A stretch of 64,000 bases of DNA, taken from NCBI GenBank assembly GCA_037893225.1, contig JAZGUH010000261.1, positions 2,294,001-2,358,000 on the forward strand. Direction: 5' to 3'. Below are positions 40,743 to 49,152 of the stretch, piece by piece. A program made the translations under genes and the position numbers. A model generated the notes under the pieces. It searched no databases. It saw only the letters and a list, made by a program, of their open reading frames with translations, and had not been told where the DNA came from. Each line of letters starts with the position of its first letter. Position 1 is the first letter of the stretch. This DNA is from Hippasteria phrygiana (taxonomy: Eukaryota; Echinodermata; Asteroidea; Valvatida; Goniasteridae).

Positions 40743-42105
40743 AATAGGAAAGAGAGAGAGAGATAGAAAAATCTACATACAAGTGTCGCTTGATAAGATA
40801 GGTGTCGTACTTCCACTATCCAAGTGTGAATATATTGTACTGTATTTATGATTTCATCATGTTTATATTTTGGACGTCTTAGCTTAGATTGTATTTATTG
40901 TTATTATTATTATACATATTATTATTAATTTTTTAATATTTGAATTGCGATGCTTGATTTGGATAATTGAATTTGAGTTTTTCAAACGACCTGTTTAAAT
41001 TTGAATATTTTTTTATTTTTATTTTTATTTTTTTTGAATCTATACATTGATGATTTATTTGCATTTGATTAATTTAATATATTTGTGTTTTAATTTGACT
41101 TCTTTCAATTTATCGTCAAAGTCAAAGGTTTGTTCACTTTGTAAATGCGGATTTGATTGATTCTGCATTTTGCTTTAATTGAATTGGATATATTTGCATT
41201 TGATTATTTTAAATTATTTGTGTTTTAATTTGACTTGTAGAAATTTATCATCAAAGCAAAAGGTTTGTTCACTTTGTAAATGCGGATTTGCTTGATTCTG
41301 TATTTTGAGTTAATTGAATAGGATTTGTTTGCATTTTATTAATTTCATTTATTTTTGTTTTAATTTGACTTGTTTTCAATTTATCGTCAAAGCAAAAGGT
41401 TTGTTCATTTTGTAAATGCGGATTTCATCGATTCTGCACACCGATAATTTCGTTTGCGTTTTAAATTCATTGGCTTTTATTTGTTTATAATTGGATTTGG
41501 TTTGCGTTTTATTTTAATTTTCATTTGTATTTGTATTAATTTATTATTATTCTAATTTTCCTCAATTGCCGGTTAGGGCGACACATAATCCTGGAAAAGA
41601 GTGGGTTAGGGTGACCTGGTCGAATAGGGCGACAATTTGGTGTCGCCCTATTGTGAAAGTCGCCCCTTTGGAGTGTTTTTTAGTAAGGCGCGTTGGGAAA
41701 GTGCTCTAAAAGGGCGACACTCGTGTCGCCCCAATAAGGTTATTTCGGGAAGAGTCGCCCATTTGCCGCATCCAGGAGATTTATAATTATTATTATTATT
41801 ATATTTGTTTATTTTTTATTTATTTATTTTAATTTTTTTTATTATTTTTTTTTTTTCAAGTTTGAATTTAGAACTAAATTTTGCTTTTTATTAATTTGAT
41901 TGAAGTTGAAATTTAAATTGATTTGCCTTAAGATGAATGTGTTGATTTTGAAATACAGAATAAACAATTCAAAACAAGATGATTGAAAAAAAGAAGAAGA
42001 ATGAAACCAAGCAGTGTCTCTATTGTATATTTTCCTTCGGGGTGGTGTCAAGGTTTTCTTATCCTTCTTTTATGCATCGGCTATAAAAGATGAAACATTT
42101 TAAAA
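40743..42105. other. AT-rich intergenic region with about 130-bp tandem repeats and GGGCGACA hairpins
   Basis: No gene is seen. Three diverged about 130-bp repeats (about 41057-41446) each contain CAAAGGTTTGTTCA(C/T)TTTGTAAATGCGG-type cores. Two hairpins with GGGCGACA/TGTCGCCC arms follow at 41623-41652 and 41712-41731, plus further GGGCGACA and GTCGCCC half-sites. A TATAAAAG at about 42082 precedes the ATPase start. Confidence 0.75.
41623..41731. repeat. Two strong hairpins with GGGCGACA/TGTCGCCC arms
   Basis: Hairpin 1 has a 12-bp stem with a 6-nt loop (41623-41652). Hairpin 2 has a 9-bp stem (41712-41731). They lie between the PolB 3' end and the ATPase promoter. The duplicated copy of this region downstream lacks them. 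Confidence 0.8.
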
Positions 42106-42123
42106 TTGTTCTCATTTGCTCAG

Positions 42124-42340
42124 ATGGATGTCCGACTTAAGCACCCCTATACCGGTGTTGTCGCTGGACCGACTGCTTCTGGCAAAACTCAGTTTGTAAA
42201 ACGTTTGCTTATTTCACCTGGAAATAGTATAATTGAACCACCCCCCGTTAACATCATTTGGTGTTACGGGGAATATCAAGATGCTTACGACCATTTGGCT
42301 AGTCTGGTGCCTCAGATACGATTTGTGGAGGGCTTTCCCG
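42124..42340 (+). pseudogene. Partial duplicate of packaging ATPase N-terminus
   Basis: Encodes Walker A (GPTASGKT) in an open frame to EGFP, then runs into repeated intergenic DNA. It is the upstream half of a 596-bp tandem duplication covering promoter and gene start. Confidence 0.9.
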
Positions 42341-42719
42341 TAATTTTTATTTGTATTTGTATTAATTTATTATTATTCTAATTATTATTATTATTATATT
42401 TGTTTATTTTTTATTTATTTATTTTAATTTTTTTTTATTATTTTTTTTTTTTCAAGTTTGAATTTAGAACTAAATTTTGCTTTTTATTAATTTGATTGAA
42501 GTTGAAATTTAAATTGATTTGCCTTAAGATGAATGTGTTGATTTTGAAATACAGAATAAACAATTCAAAACAAGATGATTGAAAAAAAGAAGAAGAATGA
42601 AACCAAGCAGTGTCTCTATTGTATATTTTCCTTCGGGGTGGTGTCAAGGTTTTCTTATCCTTCTTCTATGCATCGGCTATAAAAGATGAAACATTTTAAA
42701 ATTGTTCTCATTTGCTCAG

Positions 42720-43363
42720 ATGGATGTCCGACTTAAGCACCCCTATACCGGTGTTGTCGCTGGACCGACTGCTTCTGGCAAAACTCAGTTTGTAAAACGT
42801 TTGCTTATTTCACCTGGAAATAGTATAATTGAACCACCCCCGTTAACATCATTTGGTGTTACGGGGAATATCAAGATGCTTACGACCATTTGGCTAGTCT
42901 GGTGCCTCAGATACGATTTGTGGAGGGCTTTCCCGCTGATCTACTTCTGTCCCTCGATCGACGTGAAAGCAATATGGTTATCATAGACGATCTCATGTCC
43001 GAAAGTGGCAACAACACTAAGGTCGCCGATCTTTTCACTAAAGGAAGTCACCACAGAAATCTGTCAGTTATTCTTATACTACAAAATTTATTTTACAAGG
43101 GAAAGGAAATGAGAACAATAAGTTTGAACGCTCATTACATGGTCCTTTTTAAAAATCCGAGAGACGCTTCGCAAATTACCCACTTAGCGAGGCAGATGTA
43201 CCCCACCAAGTCCAAGTACATGATGGAGGCCTACCGCGATGCTACATCCGTTCCCTACGGCTACCTCTTTGTCGATTTAAAACCAGACACCGAAGAAAAC
43301 CTGAGACTTAGAACTAATATTTTTCCGGGTGAATATCCAATTGTTTATACTCCAAAGGTATAA
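42720..43363 (+). pseudogene. Genome-packaging ATPase (A32/FtsK-HerA type), 1-nt deletion
   Basis: Walker A is GPTASGKT (about 42765-42788) and Walker B is MVIIDDLM (about 42974-42997). The C-terminal part is typical, including a SVILILQNLFYKGKEMRTIS sensor-type stretch. The frame breaks at a C-run (42837-42841) that has five C where the upstream duplicate has six, and the rest is open in another frame from about 42845 to 43363. The upstream duplicate has the intact N-terminal frame but lacks the rest, so neither copy alone is complete. It is followed immediately by the basic protein gene. Confidence 0.88.
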
Positions 43364-43399
43364 ATGACGAAGTTGGGGCTGATCATCAATCATTTGAAG

Positions 43400-43726
43400 A
43401 TGTCGAGGCGTATGCATCACAACGCTCCCTACCTCCACGTGTTGGCCAAGGGAAGCGACAAACAACGCCAGGGTGTGCTCCAAGGAGCGAACAAAGAATT
43501 GATACATTGTTTATGTGAGTGCGCCCTCAACGTCCTTAATGGTAACATACTTCTTAAACCGTCTGAAAGGAAAAGATTGATGAGATATAAACGTCACATG
43601 CGAGTTCTCAGTAATAAGAAGATTGGCGTTCAAAAGAAGAAGAAAGCATTACGTCAAAAAGGAGGATTTCTCGGTGCTTTACTCACTCCAGTATTGAGCG
43701 CCCTTGGTGGATTGCTGTTTAAATAA
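43400..43726 (+). CDS. Small basic virion/core-type protein with GGFLGALL C-terminus
   Basis: The product is 108 aa from MSRRMHHNAPYLHVL; an upstream ATG at 43364 would add 12 residues. A Cys-containing helical segment (LIHCLCECALNVLNGN) is followed by a strongly basic stretch (RKRLMRYKRHMRVLSNKKIGVQKKKKALRQK) and a hydrophobic Gly-rich end (GGFLGALLTPVLSALGGLLF). This layout is very common in animal Polintons. I infer a DNA-condensing core or membrane-active minor protein, by analogy with small adenovirus core proteins. There is no direct homology evidence. Confidence 0.75.
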   Translation: MSRRMHHNAPYLHVLAKGSDKQRQGVLQGANKELIHCLCECALNVLNGNILLKPSERKRLMRYKRHMRVLSNKKIGVQKKKKALRQKGGFLGALLTPVLSALGGLLFK

Positions 43727-43728
43727 AC

Positions 43729-44232
43729 ATGGAGCACACCAAGAAAATGGTCCTGGTACCTCAAGAAACTTTGACAAAACTACAATCGACCAGACGATTG
43801 GAACAAACACCAACCACGCGCGTTGTACATAGTTTGGATGGTGAGATGAGGGAGCTCTTGGAACGACAAGATCTTTCAGACGAGGATAAAATTAAACTGT
43901 ACCACCAGACACTGTACCGGTACATGAACCTGAATAAACAGAGAATGGCACCACTGAGCATGACCTTAGAGACCCAGAAGGAAAAAGACCATCCACCTAA
44001 ACTTGAGTTGATGACGGACGTGGAGCACGGGCCACCGAAATTGGAGAAGGAACCCGGCTTTGGCGATACCTCCAAAGTAAAGGTGCGCTTGCACGAAGAA
44101 CCGGCAGAGGAGGAAGAATACCAGCTGCCCCGGCTGTTTGCCGAAGCATCCCATCTGAAAACTACGCCCAAAACAAGGAAAAAGAGAAGTAAAAAATCAC
44201 CAAGTTCGAAGCCCAAATGGAGTCCATATTAA
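43729..44232 (+). CDS. 167-aa conserved Polinton protein of unknown function
   Basis: It starts 2 nt after the preceding stop. The block KMVLVPQETLTKLQ...LDGEMRELLERQDLSDEDKIKLYHQTLYRYMNL (residues 6-68) is a pattern that recurs in small ORFs next to Polinton integrase genes. The second half is charged and low complexity, ending in a lysine-rich tail. The function is unknown. Confidence 0.7.
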   Translation: MEHTKKMVLVPQETLTKLQSTRRLEQTPTTRVVHSLDGEMRELLERQDLSDEDKIKLYHQTLYRYMNLNKQRMAPLSMTLETQKEKDHPPKLELMTDVEHGPPKLEKEPGFGDTSKVKVRLHEEPAEEEEYQLPRLFAEASHLKTTPKTRKKRSKKSPSSKPKWSPY

Positions 44233-44391
44233 CACGGACACTACCGTCAACTTTATCATTTGAGGCTTTACCCACCATGGAGTGTTGTCAACCAAAACCA
44301 GGCTGTGGATTTAAACGGCTTGCCGGAAAAATTCGTTGTTGGTGCGTTTGCTGTCGCAGTAACGTCATAATTGAAAACACAGATTTTAGTG

Positions 44392-45468
44392 ATGGCACAG
44401 CACGACACGTACCTGAAACAAGTGTACTTCGACCCAAAAAATCCAGCCGCGTTTGGTGGTGTGGAGGCTGTCTACCGTGCTGCCCGAAAAGACGGCGTCA
44501 ACATCAACCGGAAGAAGATCAAATCCTGGTTAAGTAAGCAACCGACATACACGCTACATAAACCGATACGTAGACAATTTAAGCGTAACAGAGTCATCGT
44601 GGGCGGCATTGACCAACAGTGGCAGGCGGATCTGGTGGATATGAGGTCGCTCAGTCGGTTTAATGGAAACTATATCTATTTGCTGACGTGTATCGACGTA
44701 TTGTCCAAATACGCATGGGCGATTCCACTGAAAAATAAAACCGGCACTTCGCTCATTGACGGTTTTAAAAAAATCTTACAAAGTGGGCGGAAGCCCAAAA
44801 TGCTACAGACCTATAAAGGCACCGAGTTCACCAATCGCCAATTCCAGTCCTTTCTCAAGAAAAACAAAATCGGGTTCTTCACTACTCAAAATGAAACAAA
44901 AGCCAGCGTGGTGGAGAGATTCAACAGGACGCTGAAGACAAAGATGTACAAATATTTCACGGCTACCAACAGCCACGTTTACGTCAAGGCATTGCCGAAA
45001 TTAATGACCGCGTACAATTACGCTTTTCACAGAAGCATAAAGACCGCCCCGGTCACGGTCAATAGTGAAAATGCCGAAAGTATTTGGAAAACCCTGTACA
45101 GCGATAACGGGACTGCAGTCAAAGCTACTTCGTTCAAGTTCAGCGTGGGCGATACGGTGCGCATTAGTATGATGACCAGACCGTTTAGGAAAGGCTATCT
45201 TCCAAGCTGGACCACCGAATTGTTCACGGTCAGCGCTCGAATCCCGCGCCATCCTCCCGTGTACAAGTTGAAAGATTATGATGGAGAAGAATTGGACGGT
45301 ACGTTCTACGAACAAGAACTTCAACGAGTGATTAAATTGGACGATCTGTACCGCGTGGAAAAGGTACTACGGACGCGAAAAAAACGAGGAAAAACGGAGC
45401 ACTTTGTCAAGTGGATGGGCTACCCGGACAAGTTTAACAGTTGGGTAACGAGTCTGCGCAAATTATAA
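44392..45468 (+). CDS. Retroviral-type integrase with chromodomain; second catalytic Asp is Tyr
   Basis: The product is 358 aa from the ATG at 44392 (MAQHDTYLKQVYFDP); the frame upstream has no ATG. The RNase H-fold core has Asp80 in QADLVDM and Glu175 in VVERFNRTLK, at the expected places. The position of the second Asp, before KGTEF, is Tyr141 (TAT, 44812-44814), so the DDE triad is incomplete and the enzyme should be inactive. The C-terminus has an SH3-like part and a chromodomain (YRVEKVLRTRKKRGKTEHFVKWMGYP...SWV) that may read histone marks at target sites. Element 1 integrase lacks this domain. Confidence 0.9.
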   Translation: MAQHDTYLKQVYFDPKNPAAFGGVEAVYRAARKDGVNINRKKIKSWLSKQPTYTLHKPIRRQFKRNRVIVGGIDQQWQADLVDMRSLSRFNGNYIYLLTCIDVLSKYAWAIPLKNKTGTSLIDGFKKILQSGRKPKMLQTYKGTEFTNRQFQSFLKKNKIGFFTTQNETKASVVERFNRTLKTKMYKYFTATNSHVYVKALPKLMTAYNYAFHRSIKTAPVTVNSENAESIWKTLYSDNGTAVKATSFKFSVGDTVRISMMTRPFRKGYLPSWTTELFTVSARIPRHPPVYKLKDYDGEELDGTFYEQELQRVIKLDDLYRVEKVLRTRKKRGKTEHFVKWMGYPDKFNSWVTSLRKL

Positions 45469-45518
45469 AACTCCAACGACATCATAATTTTGTCCACACA
45501 GTGCGCCTAAGCTTCAAC

Positions 45519-46265
45519 ATGGCGGACTCATTTTACGTCACGCTCCCTAGCAACAGTTCGATGGACAGTCACCCCAACAACACATTGAGCCATTTCTTTG
45601 TCAATTTACCCACACCCCTATCATTCGAAGGAGAGTGGGAAGTGGCACTGGCTGAAGTTACTTACCCTCACCGCTGGTTTAATGTAACTGAAGGAAACAA
45701 CCAACTGGCGTGCTCGGCCGAGGGTTCTAATGCCGAACTTCACATGCACCGCATACCGGAGGGGTACTACCCGACACCTGAGGAATTATTCGAGAGTTTT
45801 GTACCTCCGATCGAGCATGGCAATCTAGTCCGATTTACTTACAACAAATATATTCAAAAAGTCATAGTAAAGACGGGTAGCAGTGTGTATCTTAAGTTGC
45901 TGGGTCGTCTAGCGAACCTGCTCGGCTTTGACGAGGGCGCGGTCGTGACGGGTACCGAAAAGAGCACGAGAGTAGTGGACCTGCAGCAATTTTATTCATT
46001 ATTCATCTACTCCAATATTGTCGAGTACCACACCGTGGGAGACACACGTGCGCCCCTATTACGTATCGTGAATGTGGATGGGAAGTATGGAAAAACCGTT
46101 ACAAAAACCTACGACAGTCCGCATTATATGCACCTGAAGCACAGGTTGATGGACACGATCGAAATAGATATAAGGGACGGCACGGGCCAACCTATTCCAT
46201 TTGTGAGCGGGAGAGTCATTGTGAAACTTCACTTTAGAAAAAGTCGCTCGTCCTACTTTAACTGA
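45519..46265 (+). CDS. Penton-like minor capsid protein
   Basis: The product is 248 aa from MADSFYVTLPSNSS; a longer open frame from 45441 overlaps the integrase end. A β-rich single jelly-roll pattern is visible: GEWEVALAEVTYPHRWFNV, IPEGYYPTPEELFE, LLGFDEG, LQQFYSLFIYSNIVEYHTVGD, LLRIVNV and IEIDIRDGTGQPIPF. This is the Polinton minor capsid protein expected at vertices. It lies directly before the other virion genes. Motif order links it to the two penton-like genes of element 1. Confidence 0.8.
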   Translation: MADSFYVTLPSNSSMDSHPNNTLSHFFVNLPTPLSFEGEWEVALAEVTYPHRWFNVTEGNNQLACSAEGSNAELHMHRIPEGYYPTPEELFESFVPPIEHGNLVRFTYNKYIQKVIVKTGSSVYLKLLGRLANLLGFDEGAVVTGTEKSTRVVDLQQFYSLFIYSNIVEYHTVGDTRAPLLRIVNVDGKYGKTVTKTYDSPHYMHLKHRLMDTIEIDIRDGTGQPIPFVSGRVIVKLHFRKSRSSYFN

Positions 46266-46270
46266 TCATC

Positions 46271-46696
46271 ATGAGGAGCCATTATCTACCCAGCAGCAAG
46301 CACTACGAAGATTACTACGTCGGACAAGTGGGGCGTGGTCATCCGGTGTTCACTGGACCGAGAAGTCAGAAGGGATACGGTCTTGGGGGAATTTTAGGGG
46401 GACTTTTCCGCTCGGCCATGCCCCTGATCAAACAAGGAGCCAAGACATTGGGTCGCGAAGCTCTAAGGACCGGTGTAGGTATTGCGCAAGATGCACTAGA
46501 GGGTAAAAGTATCAAGTCGGCGGCCAAAGACAGACTTGAGCGTGCCGGACGCAATATGGTCCACACGGCCCTGAGCGGTGTGAATACCCGGCTTTCACAA
46601 GGCCAACGACGTGGTATAAAAAGGAAAGCAAACGGCAGACGTGCCACTTCCTCGTCCAGCAGGAGATCGAAAAGATCAAAGGACATATTTGATTAA
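46271..46696 (+). CDS. 141-aa Gly-rich, basic minor virion protein (pVI-like layout)
   Basis: A short N-terminal region ending in GYGLGGILGGLFRSAMPLIKQGAKTLGREALRTG (about 36-70, amphipathic) precedes an Ala/Lys helical part and a Ser/Arg/Lys tail with RRSKRSK, a likely nuclear signal. This is common in Polintons between the penton and MCP genes. An internal capsid protein with membrane-active or DNA-binding character is likely (inference from layout and place). Confidence 0.75.
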   Translation: MRSHYLPSSKHYEDYYVGQVGRGHPVFTGPRSQKGYGLGGILGGLFRSAMPLIKQGAKTLGREALRTGVGIAQDALEGKSIKSAAKDRLERAGRNMVHTALSGVNTRLSQGQRRGIKRKANGRRATSSSSRRSKRSKDIFD

Positions 46697-46727
46697 GTGC
46701 TTTACGCGCTAACCTACAACCGTCATC

Positions 46728-48059
46728 ATGTCGCTGTTGCACAATAACTCGTGCGAATGCACTAAATCCGAACTGGACATTTTTTCCGTCCCACCCACAC
46801 AAACTAGTATCGAAAAAGGACAGTGGGAGGAATTTCATCCCATTTCTACCATTTCGGATGGGGGACCGATAGAATTCTTCGTGCCTGGATCCGGAGAAGA
46901 ATACATGGATTTGAACCAAACGCAGCTGTATATCAGAGCAAAAGTCACCAAAGCAGATGGCTCTAACCTGACAGATGCCGACCACGTGGGTCCAGTCAAT
47001 TTATTTCTACAATCTCTATTCAGCCAGATTGATGTGAGTTTGAACGATCGGTTGATTTCCCCTTCCACACCTACCTACCCCTATCGCGCAATGCTTGAAA
47101 CCCTACTCAGCTATGGCGGTGATGCTAAGCAATCCCAGCTTACCGCCGCTTTGTTTTACAAGGACACCGCCGGCAAGATGGACAATGCAGACCCACAGGC
47201 AGACGATGATGTGGCCAATCTGGGCCTGAAGAAGAGATACGCGTTTACAAAAAACAGCAGCGTGGTAGACATGATCGGACCGATACACAGCGACATTTTC
47301 TTTCAAGACAAGCACATGTTAAATGGCGTAGATTTGAAACTGAAACTGATCCGCAGCAGCGACGCCTTCTGCCTCATGGCGTCCGGGGCCAACCCCACCT
47401 ACAAAGTGGTCATCCAGAACGCGTCCGTGTTTGTCAGGAAAGTCAAAGTCAGTTCGGCCGTCATGCTGGGGCACATAAAGGCTTTGGAGAAAGGCACCGC
47501 CAAATATCCCATCAAGCGCAATCTGTGCAAGATGGTGTCCGTGCCCCGCGGTAACCTAACCCTCACCCAGGATCACGTGTTTCTCGGGCAACTACCGAAC
47601 CGTATCGTGGTGGGATGTGTGACCAACACAGCGTTCAACGGCCGATATGCAAAAAATCCCTTCAAATTTCAACATATGAATGTCAACTTTTTGACGGTTC
47701 ACATTGACGGGGAACAAATACCTTATTCCCCACTAAAGCCTAAATTTGCCGAACCGTCCAAAAATTACATCAGAGCCTATCAGACCCTCTTCTCCGGTAC
47801 GGATAAAATGTACCAAGACGAGGGCAACAGCATTACTCGTGAGGACTACGCCGGAGGGTACACACTGTTTGCTTTTGATCTGAGTCCAGACTTGTCCGTT
47901 GGAGGACACTTCAATCTCGTGAAGCGGGGCAACCTGAGGCTAGAGGTGCATTTTGCCAGACCACTGGATGAAACCATCAACGTCATCATCTACGCCGAGT
48001 TTAACAACATACTGGAAATTGACCAGGCTCGCAACGTCATCTTTGACTACAGCAGTTAA
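46728..48059 (+). CDS. Major capsid protein (double jelly roll, hexon-like)
   Basis: The product is 443 aa. The N-terminal part has a classical Polinton MCP pattern (DIFSVPPTQTSIEKG, EFFVPGSGEEYMDL.QTQLYIRAKV), then DHVGPVNLFLQSLFSQIDVSLNDRLISPS, TYPYRAMLETLLSYG and HSDIFFQDKHMLNGVDLKLKL. The C-terminal strands include YTLFAFDLSPDLS and GNLRLEVHFARPLDETINVIIYAEFNN. This family is often annotated as an uncharacterised host protein in animal genomes. The frame is intact. The protease gene starts 17 bp downstream. Confidence 0.92.
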   Translation: MSLLHNNSCECTKSELDIFSVPPTQTSIEKGQWEEFHPISTISDGGPIEFFVPGSGEEYMDLNQTQLYIRAKVTKADGSNLTDADHVGPVNLFLQSLFSQIDVSLNDRLISPSTPTYPYRAMLETLLSYGGDAKQSQLTAALFYKDTAGKMDNADPQADDDVANLGLKKRYAFTKNSSVVDMIGPIHSDIFFQDKHMLNGVDLKLKLIRSSDAFCLMASGANPTYKVVIQNASVFVRKVKVSSAVMLGHIKALEKGTAKYPIKRNLCKMVSVPRGNLTLTQDHVFLGQLPNRIVVGCVTNTAFNGRYAKNPFKFQHMNVNFLTVHIDGEQIPYSPLKPKFAEPSKNYIRAYQTLFSGTDKMYQDEGNSITREDYAGGYTLFAFDLSPDLSVGGHFNLVKRGNLRLEVHFARPLDETINVIIYAEFNNILEIDQARNVIFDYSS

Positions 48060-48075
48060 ACCACACGTCGACAGC

Positions 48076-48603
48076 ATGGATAGTTATGAAATCACCCGGA
48101 TTTTGAAAAATGACCGTATCACCAAGCATTACTTTAGAGGAGTTTTTGCCTGCGACCAGCTGCCCAAACACTACCTCCCCCGGCCGAGCGCCCTCGTTTT
48201 CAACACAGATCCATCCACGAAACCCGGACAACATTGGGTGGTCATTTACATCACGGGAGACGGAGAGGGCGAATATTTCGACTCCTACGGACAACCGGCG
48301 AAGCTACCCCAGGTCAAGCAATTCCTCCAGAAAAACGTCACGTGCATCCGATACAACTGCCGATCCCTGCAGGGCCCATTGTCAGCCGTTTGTGGACAAT
48401 ATTCCATCTTCTACCTGCTGCAACGCTGCCGGGGATTAGACATGACCAAAATTACGCTCTTATTTTCTTCGGATAAAAGAGACAACGATGTACTCGTTAA
48501 TGAATTCATAAGGAAACACTTTCCTCGTGTAAACACATCGGTGTATGACGTAGAATTTCTTAAAAAGCAAATTGCAAGAGCTTTGATCAACAGCTTAACG
48601 TAA
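48076..48603 (+). CDS. Adenain-like capsid maturation cysteine protease
   Basis: The product is 175 aa from MDSYEITRIL; the frame is open further up within the MCP gene but that part is not conserved in character. Catalytic residues are visible in adenain order and spacing: His53 (GQHWVVIYI), Asp69 (EYFDSYG) and Cys106 (AVCGQYSIFYL). The length is close to adenovirus protease (about 205 aa). It would cleave core and minor capsid proteins during maturation. It is the last gene of the element, and the frame is intact. Confidence 0.9.
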   Translation: MDSYEITRILKNDRITKHYFRGVFACDQLPKHYLPRPSALVFNTDPSTKPGQHWVVIYITGDGEGEYFDSYGQPAKLPQVKQFLQKNVTCIRYNCRSLQGPLSAVCGQYSIFYLLQRCRGLDMTKITLLFSSDKRDNDVLVNEFIRKHFPRVNTSVYDVEFLKKQIARALINSLT

Positions 48604-48968
48604 CTCTCTGTGATTTCTTCGGTGATGACTAATTCATTTATTGTTTTCAATGTTTTATAAGCTTAGCGTGATAGTAGTTGTTGCTTAACAGTCGGTGAGA
48701 ATTATTGTTTTTGGTTTATTGTTGTTTTTTTTAATCCGTGTATTTTTAACTGTAGACATCTTTAGCGTTTCATTTTGTTTTAAACCTTTTGTACCGATTA
48801 TATTTTCAACTGTAGATTATAGTCATTGTTTATCCGTACATGGTTTTGGTGAAATAAAATTCGCATAAATGTATATTGCCCGTTGACTACATAAGGAATT
48901 CTGTTGAATTCCGGTTGGTTTTAGGCACCCCGTGTCGTCTCTTATTTTCCATGCGTTCGTGTCTCTAC
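48604..48968. other. AT-rich right end of element 3
   Basis: No gene is seen. AATAAA-type signals occur (for example about 48853-48858), which may serve polyadenylation of the + strand cluster. Confidence 0.6.
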
Positions 48969-49146
48969 CACAATCCGGCACCACTCTCGGAGGCGGTGCA
49001 GAAGGTGCAGGCGATAGGCGCCAGCTGCACCGCCAAATGAGGGAGGCAGCTCCAGCAGCACCGCCAGCACCGCGCCTCGAGGCGGTGGCGCCGCAATTCG
49101 AGGCAGCACCGCCAATAGGGGTCTCACTGGCTCCGTATATACTACT
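48969..49146 (-). repeat. Element 3 right TIR
   Basis: Reverse complement of 32011-32188 with few mismatches, ending ATATACTACT. Confidence 0.95.
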
Positions 49147-49152
49147 CTCGGC
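49147..49152. repeat. Target-site duplication CTCGGC, right copy (element 3)
   Basis: Equals 32005-32010. Confidence 0.95.

Larger units (their letters stand above)
32011..49146. mobile_element. Polinton/Maverick element 3, nested in element 2
   Basis: The element is 17,136 bp with 178-bp near-identical TIRs beginning AGTAGTATATACGG and a 6-bp duplication. All genes are on the + strand: WW-PC4 protein, alternative ORF, PolB, ATPase, basic protein, unnamed protein, integrase, penton, minor capsid, MCP, protease. Its proteins are only distantly related to those of elements 1 and 2, so it is another lineage. Lesions are frameshifts in PolB and ATPase, a partial ATPase duplication, and loss of an integrase catalytic Asp. 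It is therefore not autonomous. Confidence 0.95.

Noticed and set aside
44217..44537. 106-aa Cys-containing ORF overlapping the integrase start
   Set aside because: It overlaps two better supported genes in another frame and has no recognised domain.
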